A stretch of 64,000 nucleotides of DNA from Muscardinus avellanarius (Eukaryota > Chordata > Mammalia > Rodentia > Gliridae). The stretch is taken from positions 60,343,894 to 60,407,893 of the forward strand of contig OY726574.1 of NCBI GenBank assembly GCA_963383645.1. The letters run 5' to 3'. The notes under the pieces were generated by a model. It saw nothing but the letters and a program-made list of their open reading frames with translations, did not search any database and was not told the DNA's origin. This document shows, piece after piece, positions 9,941 to 20,159 of the stretch. The position numbers were made by a program, and so were the translations under genes. Position 1 is the first letter of the stretch; every line of letters starts with the position of its first letter.

Positions 9941-10045
9941 GTTCTCTTCAGTTTTGACACCAAGTACAACATTTGTTTTGCCTGGTCTGAATTTCTGAAA
10001 ACTGTAAAGATAGATTTCCCAATTTTCAAATTTTCTTGAATTTTT

Positions 10046-10255
10046 TTATTTTTTATTTTTTTATTTTTTGGTGGTACTGGGGTTCCTGGAAGCCCTTCTA
10101 CCTCCGGGCTACACTCCCAGACCTATTTTTACATTTTTATTTTGGAAACAGGGTCTCCTAAGCCAGCACGCGTGGCTGGCTTCGAACCTGCGCGATCCTC
10201 CTGTCTCTGCCTCCCAAGCGCGGGGATTACAAGCGTGCGCCACCACGCCCGGCAG
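10046..10255 (-). mobile_element. Young GC-rich B1-dID subtype with 16-bp duplication
   Basis: Shows the distinctive CTTCTACCTCCGGGCTACACT, GGAAACAGGGTCTCCTAAGCC and CAAGCGCGGGGATTACAAGC forms. CpGs are largely intact. The exact duplication ATTTTCTTGAATTTTT occurs at 10030-10045 and 10256-10271. Confidence 0.96.
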
Positions 10256-10929
10256 ATTTTCTTGAATTTTTAGAAAAAAAATTTTATTAAAGGCTTAAGA
10301 GAGAAAAAAAAAAAACTAGAAAGTCGCTAAATTAAATGCTTTGTTAAGACTGTGTAGCTGTTCTTAAAGCCCGCCTTGCCTGGGGAATATTACCACTGCA
10401 ACCATATTTTGTTTCTTAGAAGTATCTTTATACCTGATGTGAAACATCTTCCTGAGATATTGAGAAGATGTCACCTGAACATCTGCCAATGTATTTTAAC
10501 TAAAGGAAGCAATCTCATTTGCATATAATCAGAATCTCTTCTCATTCCCCCTCAAAACAATTTAATTTCTGAAGTGATTTCTGCACTGTGGCGTTAAACC
10601 GTATGTTCTCCGGTTATCAGTTCCAGACAAGAATAAAAGTAAAATATTATATAGCAAAGCAAATGAGGTGAATGGAAAGCTTCTCAGAAATTTTGGAAAT
10701 ACATTCTATTCATTTAATTAGGAGGCTTTGTATTGTTTTTAAGTTTCTTTGGATGAACATATAAATTATGCCTACTCTTAAATAGTGCAGAGATTAACCT
10801 TTTCTTAATGTCTGTCATAATAAGGATAGCAAGTTTAATGTGCAGTGCACACAACTATTACGATATGTAAGTTTTCTTGTTTTAATAGTAAGTAGCCTAC
10901 AGTGGTATATTGTTTTATTTCTTTTTTTC

Positions 10930-11078
10930 TTGTTTTTTTTTTTTTTTGGTGGGTCTGGGAATGGAACCCAGTGTCATTAGACCTCCGAGATACACCCCTT
11001 GCCCTATTTTTTTTATTCTTTATTTCGAAACTGGGTCTCATTGAGTTGCAAAGGGCCTCACTAAGCAGATGAGGCTAT
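10930..11078 (-). mobile_element. B1-dID SINE truncated in the B1 half
   Basis: Poly-T, then GGTGGGTCTGGGAATGGAACCC, CGAGATACACCCC and TTGCAAAGGGCCTCACTAAGC. It stops before the expected GATCCTCCTG...ACGCC end. Confidence 0.88.
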
Positions 11079-11216
11079 CACGTGTAATCTTTTGTTAAAC
11101 ATTTTGACAAAAGCATTTTTTCTTGTTACTTTGAGATAATTTTAGTTCAGTTTGTCCTTAGTTTCCTGGTGTGCTCTGGCTACATGATTGGTGAGTTTTG
11201 TATATCATTATCATAT

Positions 11217-11257
<41 letters not shown>
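11217..11257. repeat. (GT)n microsatellite
   Basis: About twenty GT units abutting the tail of the reverse SINE that follows. Confidence 0.96.
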
Positions 11258-11260
<3 letters not shown>

Positions 11261-11452
11261 GTACTGGGGATAAAACCCAGGGGCATTACTTCCAAGTTAC
11301 GCCCAAACTTTAATTTTACTTTTTATTTTGAAACAAGGTCTCAGTAAGTCACAGAGGACCTCAATAAGTACCTGAGGCTGGCTTCGAACCTGTGATCCTC
11401 CTCTCTCAGGCTCCCAAATACTAAAATTACAAGCGTGGGCCACCAAGCCCAG
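11258..11452 (-). mobile_element. B1-dID SINE
   Basis: TTTGGTACTGGGGATAAAACCC through GCGTGGGCCACCAAGCCCAG, with several CpG sites decayed to TpG/CpA. Confidence 0.92.
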
Positions 11453-11525
11453 ATTCATCACATAAAGTTTTATATATTCCTTTCTTTGTGTTTCCTAGAT
11501 AATGTGTGTCAAAACAAAAGAACAG

Positions 11526-11768
11526 CCGGGCATGGTGGTGCACGCTTGTAATCCCCGCGCTTGGGAGGCAGAGACAGGAGGATCGCGCAGGTTCGAAGCC
11601 AGCCCCGCGCGCTGGCTTAGGAGACCCTGTTTCCAAATAAAAATGTAAAAATAGGTCTGGGAGTGTAGCCCGGAGGTAGAAGGGCTTCCAGGAATCCCAG
11701 TACCACCAAAAAAAACCAAAAAAATAAAAAACAAAAAAAACCCCAACCAAACAAAAAAATCAAAAAAA
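11526..11768 (+). mobile_element. Young GC-rich B1-dID subtype with 12-bp duplication
   Basis: Carries CCCGCGCGCTGGCTTAGGAG and TAGCCCGGAGGTAGAAGGGC, plus a long irregular A-rich tail. ACAAAAGAACAG repeats at 11514-11525 and 11769-11780. Confidence 0.95.
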
Positions 11769-11932
11769 ACAAAAGAACAGTGTAGCTAAAAGCTTTAGAT
11801 TGCTTTATTTCCTAAAATGGGAAGTAAAGAAAAAATTAGCAGATTATTTTACTACATTTTACAAAGGGGCTTATGACACATTCTCTGAGTATCAAATGTC
11901 TTATAGCATTCTTCAGTAAATGAGTGTTAGAC

Positions 11933-12345
11933 CCGGGTGTGATGGAGCTCACCTATAATCCCAGCACTTGGGAGGTTGACAGGAGGATCGCAGGTTCAAC
12001 GCTAGCCTCAGGAGCTTAGCCAGACTCTCAACAACTTAGTGAGACTCTGTTTCAAAACGAAACATAAAAGCTGGGCGTGGTGACACAGGCTTGTAATCCC
12101 AGCATCCAGGAGGCTGAGGCAGGACGATCGCGGTTCACCGATGGCCTCAGCTACTTAGGCCATTTGTAACTCAATGAGACCCTGTTTCAAAATAAAATAA
12201 TAAAAAATAGGGCTGGGGGTGTAGATGGGAGGTAGAATGCCCCTGGGCTCCATCCCCAGCACAGTGAAGAAAAACAAAAATCATAAAAAGGGCTGGTGGG
12301 CTCAGAGGTAGACTCCCCTGGGTTCAGGCTCCAGCACCCCCAGAA
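11933..12345 (+). mobile_element. B1-dID SINE split by a nested SINE
   Basis: The outer B1 half (11933-12069, CCCGGGTGTGATGGAGCTCACC) and outer ID tail (12289-12345, AGGGCTGGTGGGCTCAGAGG) are separated by a complete insert. The outer tail merges into the TG/CA repeat at 12354. Confidence 0.87.
12070..12281 (+). mobile_element. Nested B1-dID SINE
   Basis: A full element (GCTGGGCGTGGTGACACAGG ... TCCATCCCCAGCACAG) with target duplication CATAAAA at 12063-12069 and 12282-12288. Confidence 0.88.
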
Positions 12346-12353
12346 ACACCTGC

Positions 12354-12362
12354 GTGTGTGTG

Positions 12363-12405
<43 letters not shown>

Positions 12406-12415
12406 GCGCACGCGC
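12354..12415. repeat. (TG)n-(CG)n-(CA)n alternating purine-pyrimidine tract
   Basis: GT units run into GCGCGC (12364-12369) and then CA units, ending in CGCACGCGCACGCGCATGCA. Bases 12354-12379 form a perfect 26-bp palindrome centred on GCGCGC. The whole tract alternates purine and pyrimidine. Confidence 0.95.
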
Positions 12416-12419
12416 ATGC

Positions 12420-14228
12420 ACATATCCATCCATTCCACAGGCACAGAGTTCCATGCAGTCCCAAGTATAGGTGAGCATAAACTCAGGTAGAAAACCAGCT
12501 GTGTGTCTCATGCTACTCTTAGAAACCAGTGAAATCTGTGTTCCACTTCTGATGCCTCAGATAAATAACATGGCGTCTGCGCACAACCAAACACAAAAGA
12601 CAGGAAGGAGGAACTGGAAACCGGAGATAAAGTCATAAGTGTCACTTCTGAGCTTCCAGACCCTGGAGATTTATTTGCACTATTTTAGTCATTCTGCGTT
12701 ATGGTACTGATTATCTTTAATGTGTAAAGATAACTCTTTGTATCTGTACTTAACTTTGTGGTTAGCCACTAAATTCTCTTTGTACATCTGTAATGTTTAA
12801 GGAAGAAAATCCCTTTGAAGTGTGTCTACTAAGTATTCACTTATGAAAACCAATGTGGAAATCACTGAACAGCACCTTTGCTTATAAAGAAGAGCCCAGC
12901 GATGGGTCTGCTCGCGACTCCAATGTGTTTGCTGAGTACAGAGGTCCAGTCCTACCCTGGCGTTGTGCGCATCGGTACAGAAACCTGACAGGTGGTAGAT
13001 AAAAATTCTGAATATCTTAAAATGACATGACAATGAATGAGAGGATGTTTTGATCTCTTTCCTTTCCGCTCTCCCTCACCCTCACATGTTGAAAATCCAT
13101 ACGGTACAAGCGTCAGTATGTCAGTGGTGGCGATTGAGCCCGTGTTTAAGTGACAAGAGGTGAAAAGTAAAGCAGGAGAGCGTAAGTGCCGTCCAAGAAG
13201 CAGGCTGAACCTAAGTTTTGAAGGTTTCCTTTGACAGTAGTAGCTAGACTGCTTCTCATCATACTAAGCCAATCCGCCGTGGTAATGATCTCTTGGTGAT
13301 TGGTCGGGCATTACTGTCCAGTGGTGTCGATTTTCAAAGGAACAGCCCAGCTTTTCTGCCAGCTTCCTCTGTGAAGAGCTCTGTGCTCCAAACTGGACCT
13401 GCGTTGCCCCTTTTAAATCTCACAATAGTCCCGTGACCTGGGAATAAACTGGGGCGCGGAAAGGCAGCTCAGGATGGCCCAGCAAGGTAGGAGGGGCCAG
13501 GGCCAGGCTTCCCGCTCAGGCTCCTTCTGAAATTGTACTTCTTACAAGTCTGGGAACATCATTTAATATTACAGGTTATTTTTCTGCCTCAGTTTGATTA
13601 TAGGTCTACTGAGAGCAGGAACGGTATTATTGTCCCTTCCGCTCGGCAGCCAGCATTAGCAGCTTTTAAAGAATATATCATTCAATTTTTATTTTGTCTT
13701 CCCTTTTGCAAACTTTTCTCTTTTGTTTTCCTGGAATAAGCAGAGATGTGTTAAATACGAATGGATGTAAAGAAGTTATTGGAGAAACTCTGTTCATACT
13801 TGAGGAATGTCAGTCATAGGCTCCAACTGCCCCCATTTCAAAGCTATGTTCTTCTTCTCCGTGCAGTCTTATTTGGGTGACATTATTTTAGAAGAAATGT
13901 GTTGAGGAAGTCATTTAAATTGACCAAGAAGCCATGATCTCAGCAAGAATGATCAAAGAAAGAAAGATCCAAGCTGTCGGTAGCAGGAAAGCTCCCTGTG
14001 GCTGGAGTTTTAGTTTTTTATTTTTTTTTTTTAGTGGAAGAGGGGAGGGTAATTTTTAATTCTTTAATTCTTATGTTCATGTTCCTAGTAACAGATGTTA
14101 GGATTTTTTCACTTCAGTTTTATTAATTACTTCATTTTACTACTAAAATGATTACTTCATTTTATTATTAAAACCGACTTCTATGGTTAAAGGCATGTTT
14201 TTTCACTTAATACCTTCCAGTGTGATTT
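12420..14228. other. SINE-free unique intron sequence with a MIR relic
   Basis: No recent insertion was seen. Bases 13375-13530 look like a MIR (TTTTAAATCTCACAATAGTCCCGTGACC, then GGCAGCTCAGGATGGCCCAGCAAGG) in + orientation; that call is tentative. The rest is ordinary AT-rich intron. Confidence 0.55.
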
Positions 14229-14240
14229 ATAAGAACTTTT

Positions 14241-14441
14241 CTTTTTTTGGTACTGGAGATGAAACCCAGGGATATTCTACCTCACAGCTATGCCACCAGC
14301 CCTATTATTTATTTTGAAACAGGGTCTCACTGAATTGCAAAGGGCCTCACTAAATAGCTGAGGCTGTCTGCAAACCGCGATCCTCCGGTCTCAGCCTTCC
14401 AGATGCTGGGATTACAAGCGTGCACCACCAGGCCTGGCTAG
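14241..14441 (-). mobile_element. B1-dID SINE with 12-bp duplication
   Basis: Full element ending CACCACCAGGCCTGGCTAG. ATAAGAACTTTT flanks it at 14229-14240 and 14442-14453. Confidence 0.95.
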
Positions 14442-14626
14442 ATAAGAACTTTTAATGTGGGTTGGGAAGCAGCACTCCATGGTATTAACAGGGCCCTGAT
14501 TTCTCATCCAGTATTCAGTCAAGTCTCCACCTCAGCTCGATGCAAGGCTAGCCAGGGTTACAAGTCGAGGCCTAGACTATGACTTTGTGGAGATTTTTCT
14601 GTTCTAAATCTTGCTGGGAAATTTAG

Positions 14627-14912
14627 GGGTGCATGTGCCTGCTGTCCCAGTGATTCAGGAGGCCGAGGTAAGGAGATCAGAGGGCCCAGGAGTTCCACCA
14701 GCCTGGTATAGTGAGCCCTGTCAGGGATGCCCAGTGCGGTGGCACCTACCTACAATCCCAGTACTTGGGGAGGCTAAGACAGAAGGATTACAGGTTTGAG
14801 GCCAGCCTCAGTAACTTAGTAAGACCATGTTTCAAATTAAAAATTGAAATAGGGCTAGGGGCATGCTTAGAGAGAGAATACCCCTGGGTTCTATTTCTAG
14901 TACCCCCCAAAA
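14627..14912 (+). mobile_element. Two adjacent B1-type SINEs
   Basis: A diverged B1-like half (14627-14723, GCATGTGCCTGCTGTCCCAG ... ACCAGCCTGG) is followed by a complete B1-dID (14728-14912, CCAGTGCGGTGGCACC ... TTCTAGTACCCC). Confidence 0.8.
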
Positions 14913-15017
14913 TAAAAGAATTTCAGGATAAGATTGGGCAGGTTATAGGAATCTGGAATCTGAACCCCACAGCAGTCCTGATGGCCTGTAAGCCTGAGCA
15001 CAGCCCTTCTCCTTCAG

Positions 15018-15062
15018 TGACCTTGGGACCATGACCTTGGGACCAGTACCTTGGGACCATGA
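15018..15062. repeat. 14-15-bp triplicated motif
   Basis: TGACCTTGGGACCA occurs at 15018 and 15032, with a third slightly altered copy (GTACCTTGGGACCA) at about 15046. Confidence 0.9.
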
Positions 15063-15104
15063 GTAGTGCTCATCTCAGACGGGCTTCAGACATTTCCATT
15101 TAAC

Positions 15105-15315
15105 CTGGCGTGGTGGTGCATGCCTGTAATCCCAGTACTTGGGAAGCTAAAACAGGAGGATCACAGATTTGAGGACAGCCTCGGCATTGTAGAGAGATTC
15201 TCAGGAATGTAGAAAGACCGTGTTTCAAAAAAATAAAAATAAAAAGGTCTGGGGGTGGTAGAATGCCCCCGGGCTCAATCCCTAGGACCACCACCAAAAA
15301 AATAAATAAGTAAAA
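15105..15315 (+). mobile_element. B1-dID SINE
   Basis: CCTGGCGTGGTGGTGCATGC through TCAATCCCTAGGACCACC and an AAATA-rich tail. The ID half has lost the GTAGCTC box. Confidence 0.9.
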
Positions 15316-15732
15316 AATACATTTCGAAAACCGATCCCAAGTCCATCTTGGTCTGTCCTTGATTATGCTTTTGATGCCAGAATCCGAATGGCCTCCGGGC
15401 TCTGGTTGCTTGGGTTTAGCCTTCAAGGTCTTCATTTCATAAACTGTAGCTTACAGAGGTGCAGACGTTGGACTGTCACACTGGGGAGATGTGAACGGGA
15501 GTCTGGGCTTCTCTACTAACTGCTGTGTCTCCAGGAGTCTTCTCTCCATTCCTAGCCAGCGGGAAGTTCAGAGTGTGTTGCTCATAGGAGCGGAGCTTCA
15601 TGAAGACCAGTCATGGGTGAACAAAAAAGGTGTCTCTGCTTCAGCTGGAAGCCAACTAGGGCAGAGGCAGAAGGACAGTTTTACTGAGTCCTGGCACCTG
15701 CTCCCGTCCTGCAGCATCATCTGCTCAGGCCA

Positions 15733-15948
15733 GTGACGTGGTCCTCGCTGCTCAGGCTGGTGACGTGGTCCTCGCTGCTCAGGCCGGTGACGTGGTCCTC
15801 GCTGCTCAGACCGGTGCCGTGGTCCTCACTGCTCAGGCCGATGACGTGGTCTTCGCTGCTCAGGCCTGTGACGTGGTCCTCACTGCTCAGGCCTGTGACA
15901 TGGTCCTCGCTGCTCAGGCCGGTGACATGGTCCTCGCTGCTCAGTCAG
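15733..15948 (+). repeat. 27-bp minisatellite, eight copies
   Basis: Units start at 15733, 15760, 15787, 15814, 15841, 15868, 15895 and 15922. The unit is GTGACGTGGTCCTCGCTGCT followed by CAGGCCG. A partial unit precedes it at 15721-15732. Because 27 is a multiple of three, reading frames stay open through the array (repeats such as VLAAQAGD and TWSSLLRP); this is not evidence of coding. TGACGTGG is intact in copies 1, 2, 3, 5 and 6, TGCCGTGG in copy 4 and TGACATGG in copies 7 and 8. Confidence 0.97.
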
Positions 15949-16612
15949 GCCGCCAACAAGGAGCACACCCAGAGAGAGAAGGAGCTTTCTGGCTGGGAAG
16001 CTCCCAGGGTATAGAACGACTCTGAGAACGACATCTCCTTAGCTTCCTTCCCAATACCGTCCCAGCTGCTGCCCTGTGTATTATCTCAGCCAGGGTAACT
16101 CAGGGAGAGTCGAAAACACACTTGCTGTGACTTTGCATTGGCATCTTAAAGAAAAACATTTGCTGACCTCAGTAGAGTAAGCAATTCACTGGGGAAAGAG
16201 CTGACTGAGTTTCCACAGATTCTGTTTTGGAAAACGGAGAACGCCTGGCCCTGCGATCCAAACATACTTCCCTCCCTCCTTCCTCGATTATAGAACTCTG
16301 ACATGACAGGGTTGACTTGGCAAGTGTGTTTTATGGAATCTGGATTGTGCTTAGTTGCAGAAAGTGCCAGGCTGGAGGATGACTCCCACTCTCCCGGTTG
16401 CTGGCAACACATAATTGGAAAACACGGGCCTCCACTGCCTGTTTGAAGCTGTCCAGCTCTGTGCGGCCGTGACTCCAGGCCAGCTAAAACAACACGAGTC
16501 TGTGCTCATGAGACGCCCACAGGAAGCTGCCTTTGGTTCTACCAGTCTTAAACAAGCATATTGCTCCTCCAGGTGCTTCCAAAGTTCTCATTATGAGTTA
16601 AAGTTACCACCA
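15949..16612. other. Unique intron sequence
   Basis: No repeat family was recognised between the minisatellite and the next SINE. Two frames of 88 and 98 codons are chance; the latter reads on into the SINE. Confidence 0.5.
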
Positions 16613-16613
16613 G

Positions 16614-16820
16614 AGCTGGGCGTGGTGGTGCACACTTGTAACACCAGCATTCAGGAGGCTGAGACAGGAGGATCGTGGTTCGTGGACAGCCTCAGCTTTG
16701 CAACTCAGTGAGACCTGGTTTCAAAATAAAGAATAAAAAATAGGGCTGGGGTAGCTTGGAGGTAGAACGGCCCTGGGCTCCATCCCCAGTACTACAAATA
16801 AATAAATAAATAAATAAATA
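16614..16820 (+). mobile_element. B1-dID SINE with (AAAT)n tail
   Basis: GCTGGGCGTGGTGGTGCACAC through CCATCCCCAGTACTAC, then five to six AAAT units at 16797-16820. Confidence 0.93.
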
Positions 16821-16891
16821 GACTTAGTACCAATTCTTTTCCAGTGCATGGAGGTGTTTTGGTAGAGAGGGCTTTAAATTTTTTTTTTTTT

Positions 16892-17105
16892 CCAGGCGTG
16901 GTGGTGCATGCTTGTAATCCTAGCATTCAAGAGGCTGTGACTGTAGGATCGTGGTTTGCAGATGGCCTTAGCTACTTAGTGAGGCCCTCTGCAATTCAGT
17001 GAGACCCAGTTTCAAAATAAAAGAATAAAAATTAGGGTAGGGGGTATAGCTCGGGGGTTGAATATCCCTGGGTTCCATCCCCAGTCCTGCAAAGAAAAAA
17101 AAAAA
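16892..17105 (+). mobile_element. B1-dID SINE
   Basis: CCAGGCGTGGTGGTGCATGC through CATCCCCAGTCCTGC plus poly-A. An upstream poly-T (16879-16891) abuts its start. Confidence 0.92.
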
Positions 17106-17111
17106 TGTATT

Positions 17112-17242
17112 TCTGTGAAACCAGGGACTGAACTTCGGGGCATTCTACCTCCGAGCCACACCTCCGGCCCTATTTTTTATTCTTTGTTTTCTCAGCTTCC
17201 CAAGTACTGAAATTATAAGGGTGTTTCACCACGCCCATCTTT
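17112..17242 (-). mobile_element. B1-dID SINE with internal deletion
   Basis: The ID half is normal (GACTGAACTTCGGGGCATTC...CCGAGCCACACC), but the B1 half jumps from TTCTTTGTTT directly to CTCAGCTTCCCAAGTACTG, so its middle is missing. Confidence 0.85.
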
Positions 17243-17249
17243 TGAGAGG

Positions 17250-18078
17250 GCTTTTAAAGTGTATTTCAGAAAGGTACTCTCTTCAGTCAACCACCTCTTA
17301 CCCATTTTATCCTCTCTGTGTCTTTCCCACGGCCACCACCTAAACCACCACAGCCCATGATTCTTTTAGTCTGATTTTAGAGCTCTTGGGTTAAATTCAT
17401 ATAATCAAATCTGTAGTCTCAAGCTGTTTGCTTATTCTGTTTCAGGACTTTAGTCTGTTATTCTTCTGGAGTATAAAAGATGGCTTTACGGTAGACCATG
17501 AAGAGATTGAGAAGTGCTTGAAAAGGTTAATGCGCTGTTTCCAGTAAAAATAAGGAGGCTCCTACCCGGGTGGGAGAATGGATGAAAGAGAGTAATGATT
17601 CCTTTCTGTTCTTCTAAAACCAGCAAAGAACTTGGTGTGATTTGGTGACTAAATGCATGATGGGCACTTGGGAAAATGACCTAAGTTTCTGTTCGGGGAT
17701 GTTCTTAACTGAAGTTGGGAATTTGGATAGGTGAGTAGATCATGGATGGGGTTAACGGGTTGCACATGAGAAATTGTGACTTTAGGATCTTGTAAGACAA
17801 TGCAGTATGTCCTGCCAATGCTGGATGAACAGTTGAAAGCTTAGGAGGGGGATCACAGCCCACATTTTTAAGAGTATTCAAAGGAAGTCAGGCCTCATGG
17901 CATGCCTAGAGTTCACATACTTAAGAAGCTGATACTGGAGGATTGCAGTCTTGAGGTAAGCCTAGGCAACTTTGTGAGACATTTTTTTAAAAAATTAAAA
18001 AAGGTTCATTCTCTAGTTCCACATGGATATGCACTGGTGTGTATTCATGAGAAACTTCAGCACTGGGGATAGTTAAAA
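17250..18078. other. Unique intron sequence with a faint SINE remnant
   Basis: Mostly unrecognised. Bases 17895-17985 (CATGGCATGCCTAGAG...GAGACATTTTTTT) are a badly decayed B1-like left half. Confidence 0.5.
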
Positions 18079-18088
18079 CTGAGATAGA

Positions 18089-18312
18089 CCGGCCATGGTG
18101 GTGCAGGCTTGTAATCCCAGCATTTGGGAGGGTAAGATAGGAGGATGGCAGTTCTTGGACAGCCTCAGCTCCTTAGTGAGGCCCTTTGCAACTCAGCGAG
18201 ACCCTGTTTAAAAATAAAGAGTAAATTTTAGGGCTGGGGGTGTAGCTTGGAGGTAGAGTGCCCCTGGGTTCCATCCCGAATACTAAAAAAAAAAAAAAAA
18301 AAAAAGAAAATC
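18089..18312 (+). mobile_element. B1-dID SINE with 10-bp duplication
   Basis: CCGGCCATGGTGGTGCAGGC through CATCCCGAATACT and poly-A. CTGAGATAGA flanks it at 18079-18088 and 18313-18322. Confidence 0.94.
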
Positions 18313-18647
18313 CTGAGATAGAACAAGACGAGCTTTGTAAGAGAGTGAAGAATCTCAATGGAAACAAACCGGCAACAAAACGGAAGCCCAAGGAACAGTG
18401 TTAAGAAAGGAAGGGCGTAGCTTGGAATGCTGTGATGGCAACCACAAGGACAGGAACATTCTAGAAGCCACCGGTTAGAATGACCAGACAAAAACATCAA
18501 GTATAGCACAAAGACCAAAGAAAATAGAAACTAAAAAATCACCCCCAGGGTTCTAGCCCGCTGCCAGTGATGGTCTTCCCTGTGGTGGCTTCAAGAGAGT
18601 GGTAGAGGCAGAAGCCAGTTCGCTACATTTTAAAAAGTAAAGGTGAA

Positions 18648-18854
18648 GCCGGGTGTGATGATGCACGCTTATAATCCCAGAATTTCGGGAGGCAGAGACA
18701 GAAGAATCTGGGTTCGCAGACAGCCTCAGCTACTACTTAGTGAGGCGCTTTGTAATTCAGCAAGGCCCTGTTTCAACATAAAGAATTAAAAAATAGGGCT
18801 GGGGGGTGTAGCTCAGAGGTAGAATGCCCCTGGGTTTCATCCCTAGTACTGTGA

Positions 18855-18921
<67 letters not shown>

Positions 18922-18956
18922 GAAGGAAGGAGAGAGAGGAAAGAAAGGAAGAAAGA
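18648..18956 (+). mobile_element. B1-dID SINE whose tail became a (GAAA)n array
   Basis: The body is 18648-18852, then about seventeen GAAA units decaying to GGAAGG and AGAG at 18852-18956. The duplication AAAGGTGAA at 18639-18647 and 18957-18965 brackets body and array together, so the array grew from this element's tail. Confidence 0.94.
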
Positions 18957-19189
18957 AAAGGTGAAACAGGCCGTGGAGGCAGCTAATGGAGTGAGCCCTC
19001 TTAAAAGCTGACTTTTGATTAAGAAAGAACAGAGAAGCAGCAGACTGAAGGAGGAGTTTTAGAAATTACCAAGAAGAACAGAAGCTCTGATAAGAGTCAA
19101 TAAAGAAACCTAGCATTTCTAAAGTGCAGGCTTTAAACATATCTCTTCCCTTATTTAAATATTTTTCAAATACATGGTCTGGCTTAGCT

Positions 19190-19585
19190 ATGGCTTGAGT
19201 GTGTCCCCCAAAGGTTCGTGTGCTAGAACATTGGTCCCCAGGTTAGAATGTTGAGGGATGGTGACTCTTCAGGGACTGAAAGGTAATTAGGTGATTTGTG
19301 CACCGACCTCAGAAGGGATTCATGTAGTTATTGGGTTAGTTCTTGAGTGTAGGTTGTTAAAATGGAGGCCACACTAGGCTCCTGGCTTCTCTGCATTCAG
19401 CCAGCTCCTTTTCCACATCCCTGCCATGTTGTGATGCAGCCGGGGGCCCCTCACCAAGATGCTGACTTGGAGCTCCTTGGATCATCCAGCCACCAGATTC
19501 ATGAGATGGCCATTAAACCTCTTTAGTTTATAAAGCACCCAATCTTGGATATTTTGTTACAGAATATCAAATAAATTAAGTCAAT
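19190..19585 (+). mobile_element. MaLR-type solo LTR
   Basis: TATGGCTTGAGTGTGTCCCC, then CCAGCTCCTTTTCCACATCC, CTGCCATGTTGTGATGCAGC, CCATTAAACCTCTTTAG and TTTGTTACAGAATATC follow the order of the ERVL-MaLR LTRs (MLT/MST-like). It includes an AATAAA-like end. The exact subfamily is not resolved. Confidence 0.7.
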
Positions 19586-19954
19586 ATATTTTTTGCTTGT
19601 AGGATGAAATTTGACCCTACGTAGAGTGGAAACATTGTTAGAGTAAAAGCATTATCTCTTTTCCTCATTGCTGATTTTTTGACTGCCTCTTTGCCCATCA
19701 AAATGCCTAACAGTGGGTAGCCTTAACAAAGGGTTGCTTGAAGAATGCAGTGGAGGCTGACATCTGGAAATGTGACCTCCATCGGGGAGATAGCAGGGAT
19801 GTCTTCCAAAACTTGAGTGTCTATTCTTTTATGAAGTTTACTCTGAGAATATTTTATTAGTTAGCTGTCATTCATAAAATAGCATAAAGTATTAATAATA
19901 TGCCATCAGGTGAAGAATGATTAATACAAATAAAAACTAGCAGCAGTTTTATTC

Positions 19955-20157
19955 ATTTATTTGGTACTGGGGATTGAACCCAGGGACATTCTGCCTTCAA
20001 GCCACACCCCAGCTCTGTTTTATTCTTATTTTGAAGCAGGGTTGCTAGGTTGCTGAGCCTCTAAATACTCGCTGAGGCCCTCCTTGAACCTGAAATCCTC
20101 CTGTCTCAGTCTCTCGAGTATTGAGATTACCAGGTGCATCACCACGCCCAGCTAGTA
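19955..20157 (-). mobile_element. B1-dID SINE, diverged
   Basis: TATTTGGTACTGGGGATTGAACC through CATCACCACGCCCAGCTAG, with an extra TCTAAATACTCGCTGAGG-type rearrangement in the middle. Confidence 0.9.
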
Positions 20158-20159
20158 GT

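Noticed and set aside
15733..15948. CRISPR-like array
   Set aside because: Repeats are directly contiguous with no unique spacers, and the context is a mammalian intron.
15733..16025. 93- and 95-codon repetitive proteins (TWSSLLRP and VLAAQAGD repeats)
   Set aside because: Generated by a 27-bp minisatellite whose length is a multiple of three; two frames are equally open.
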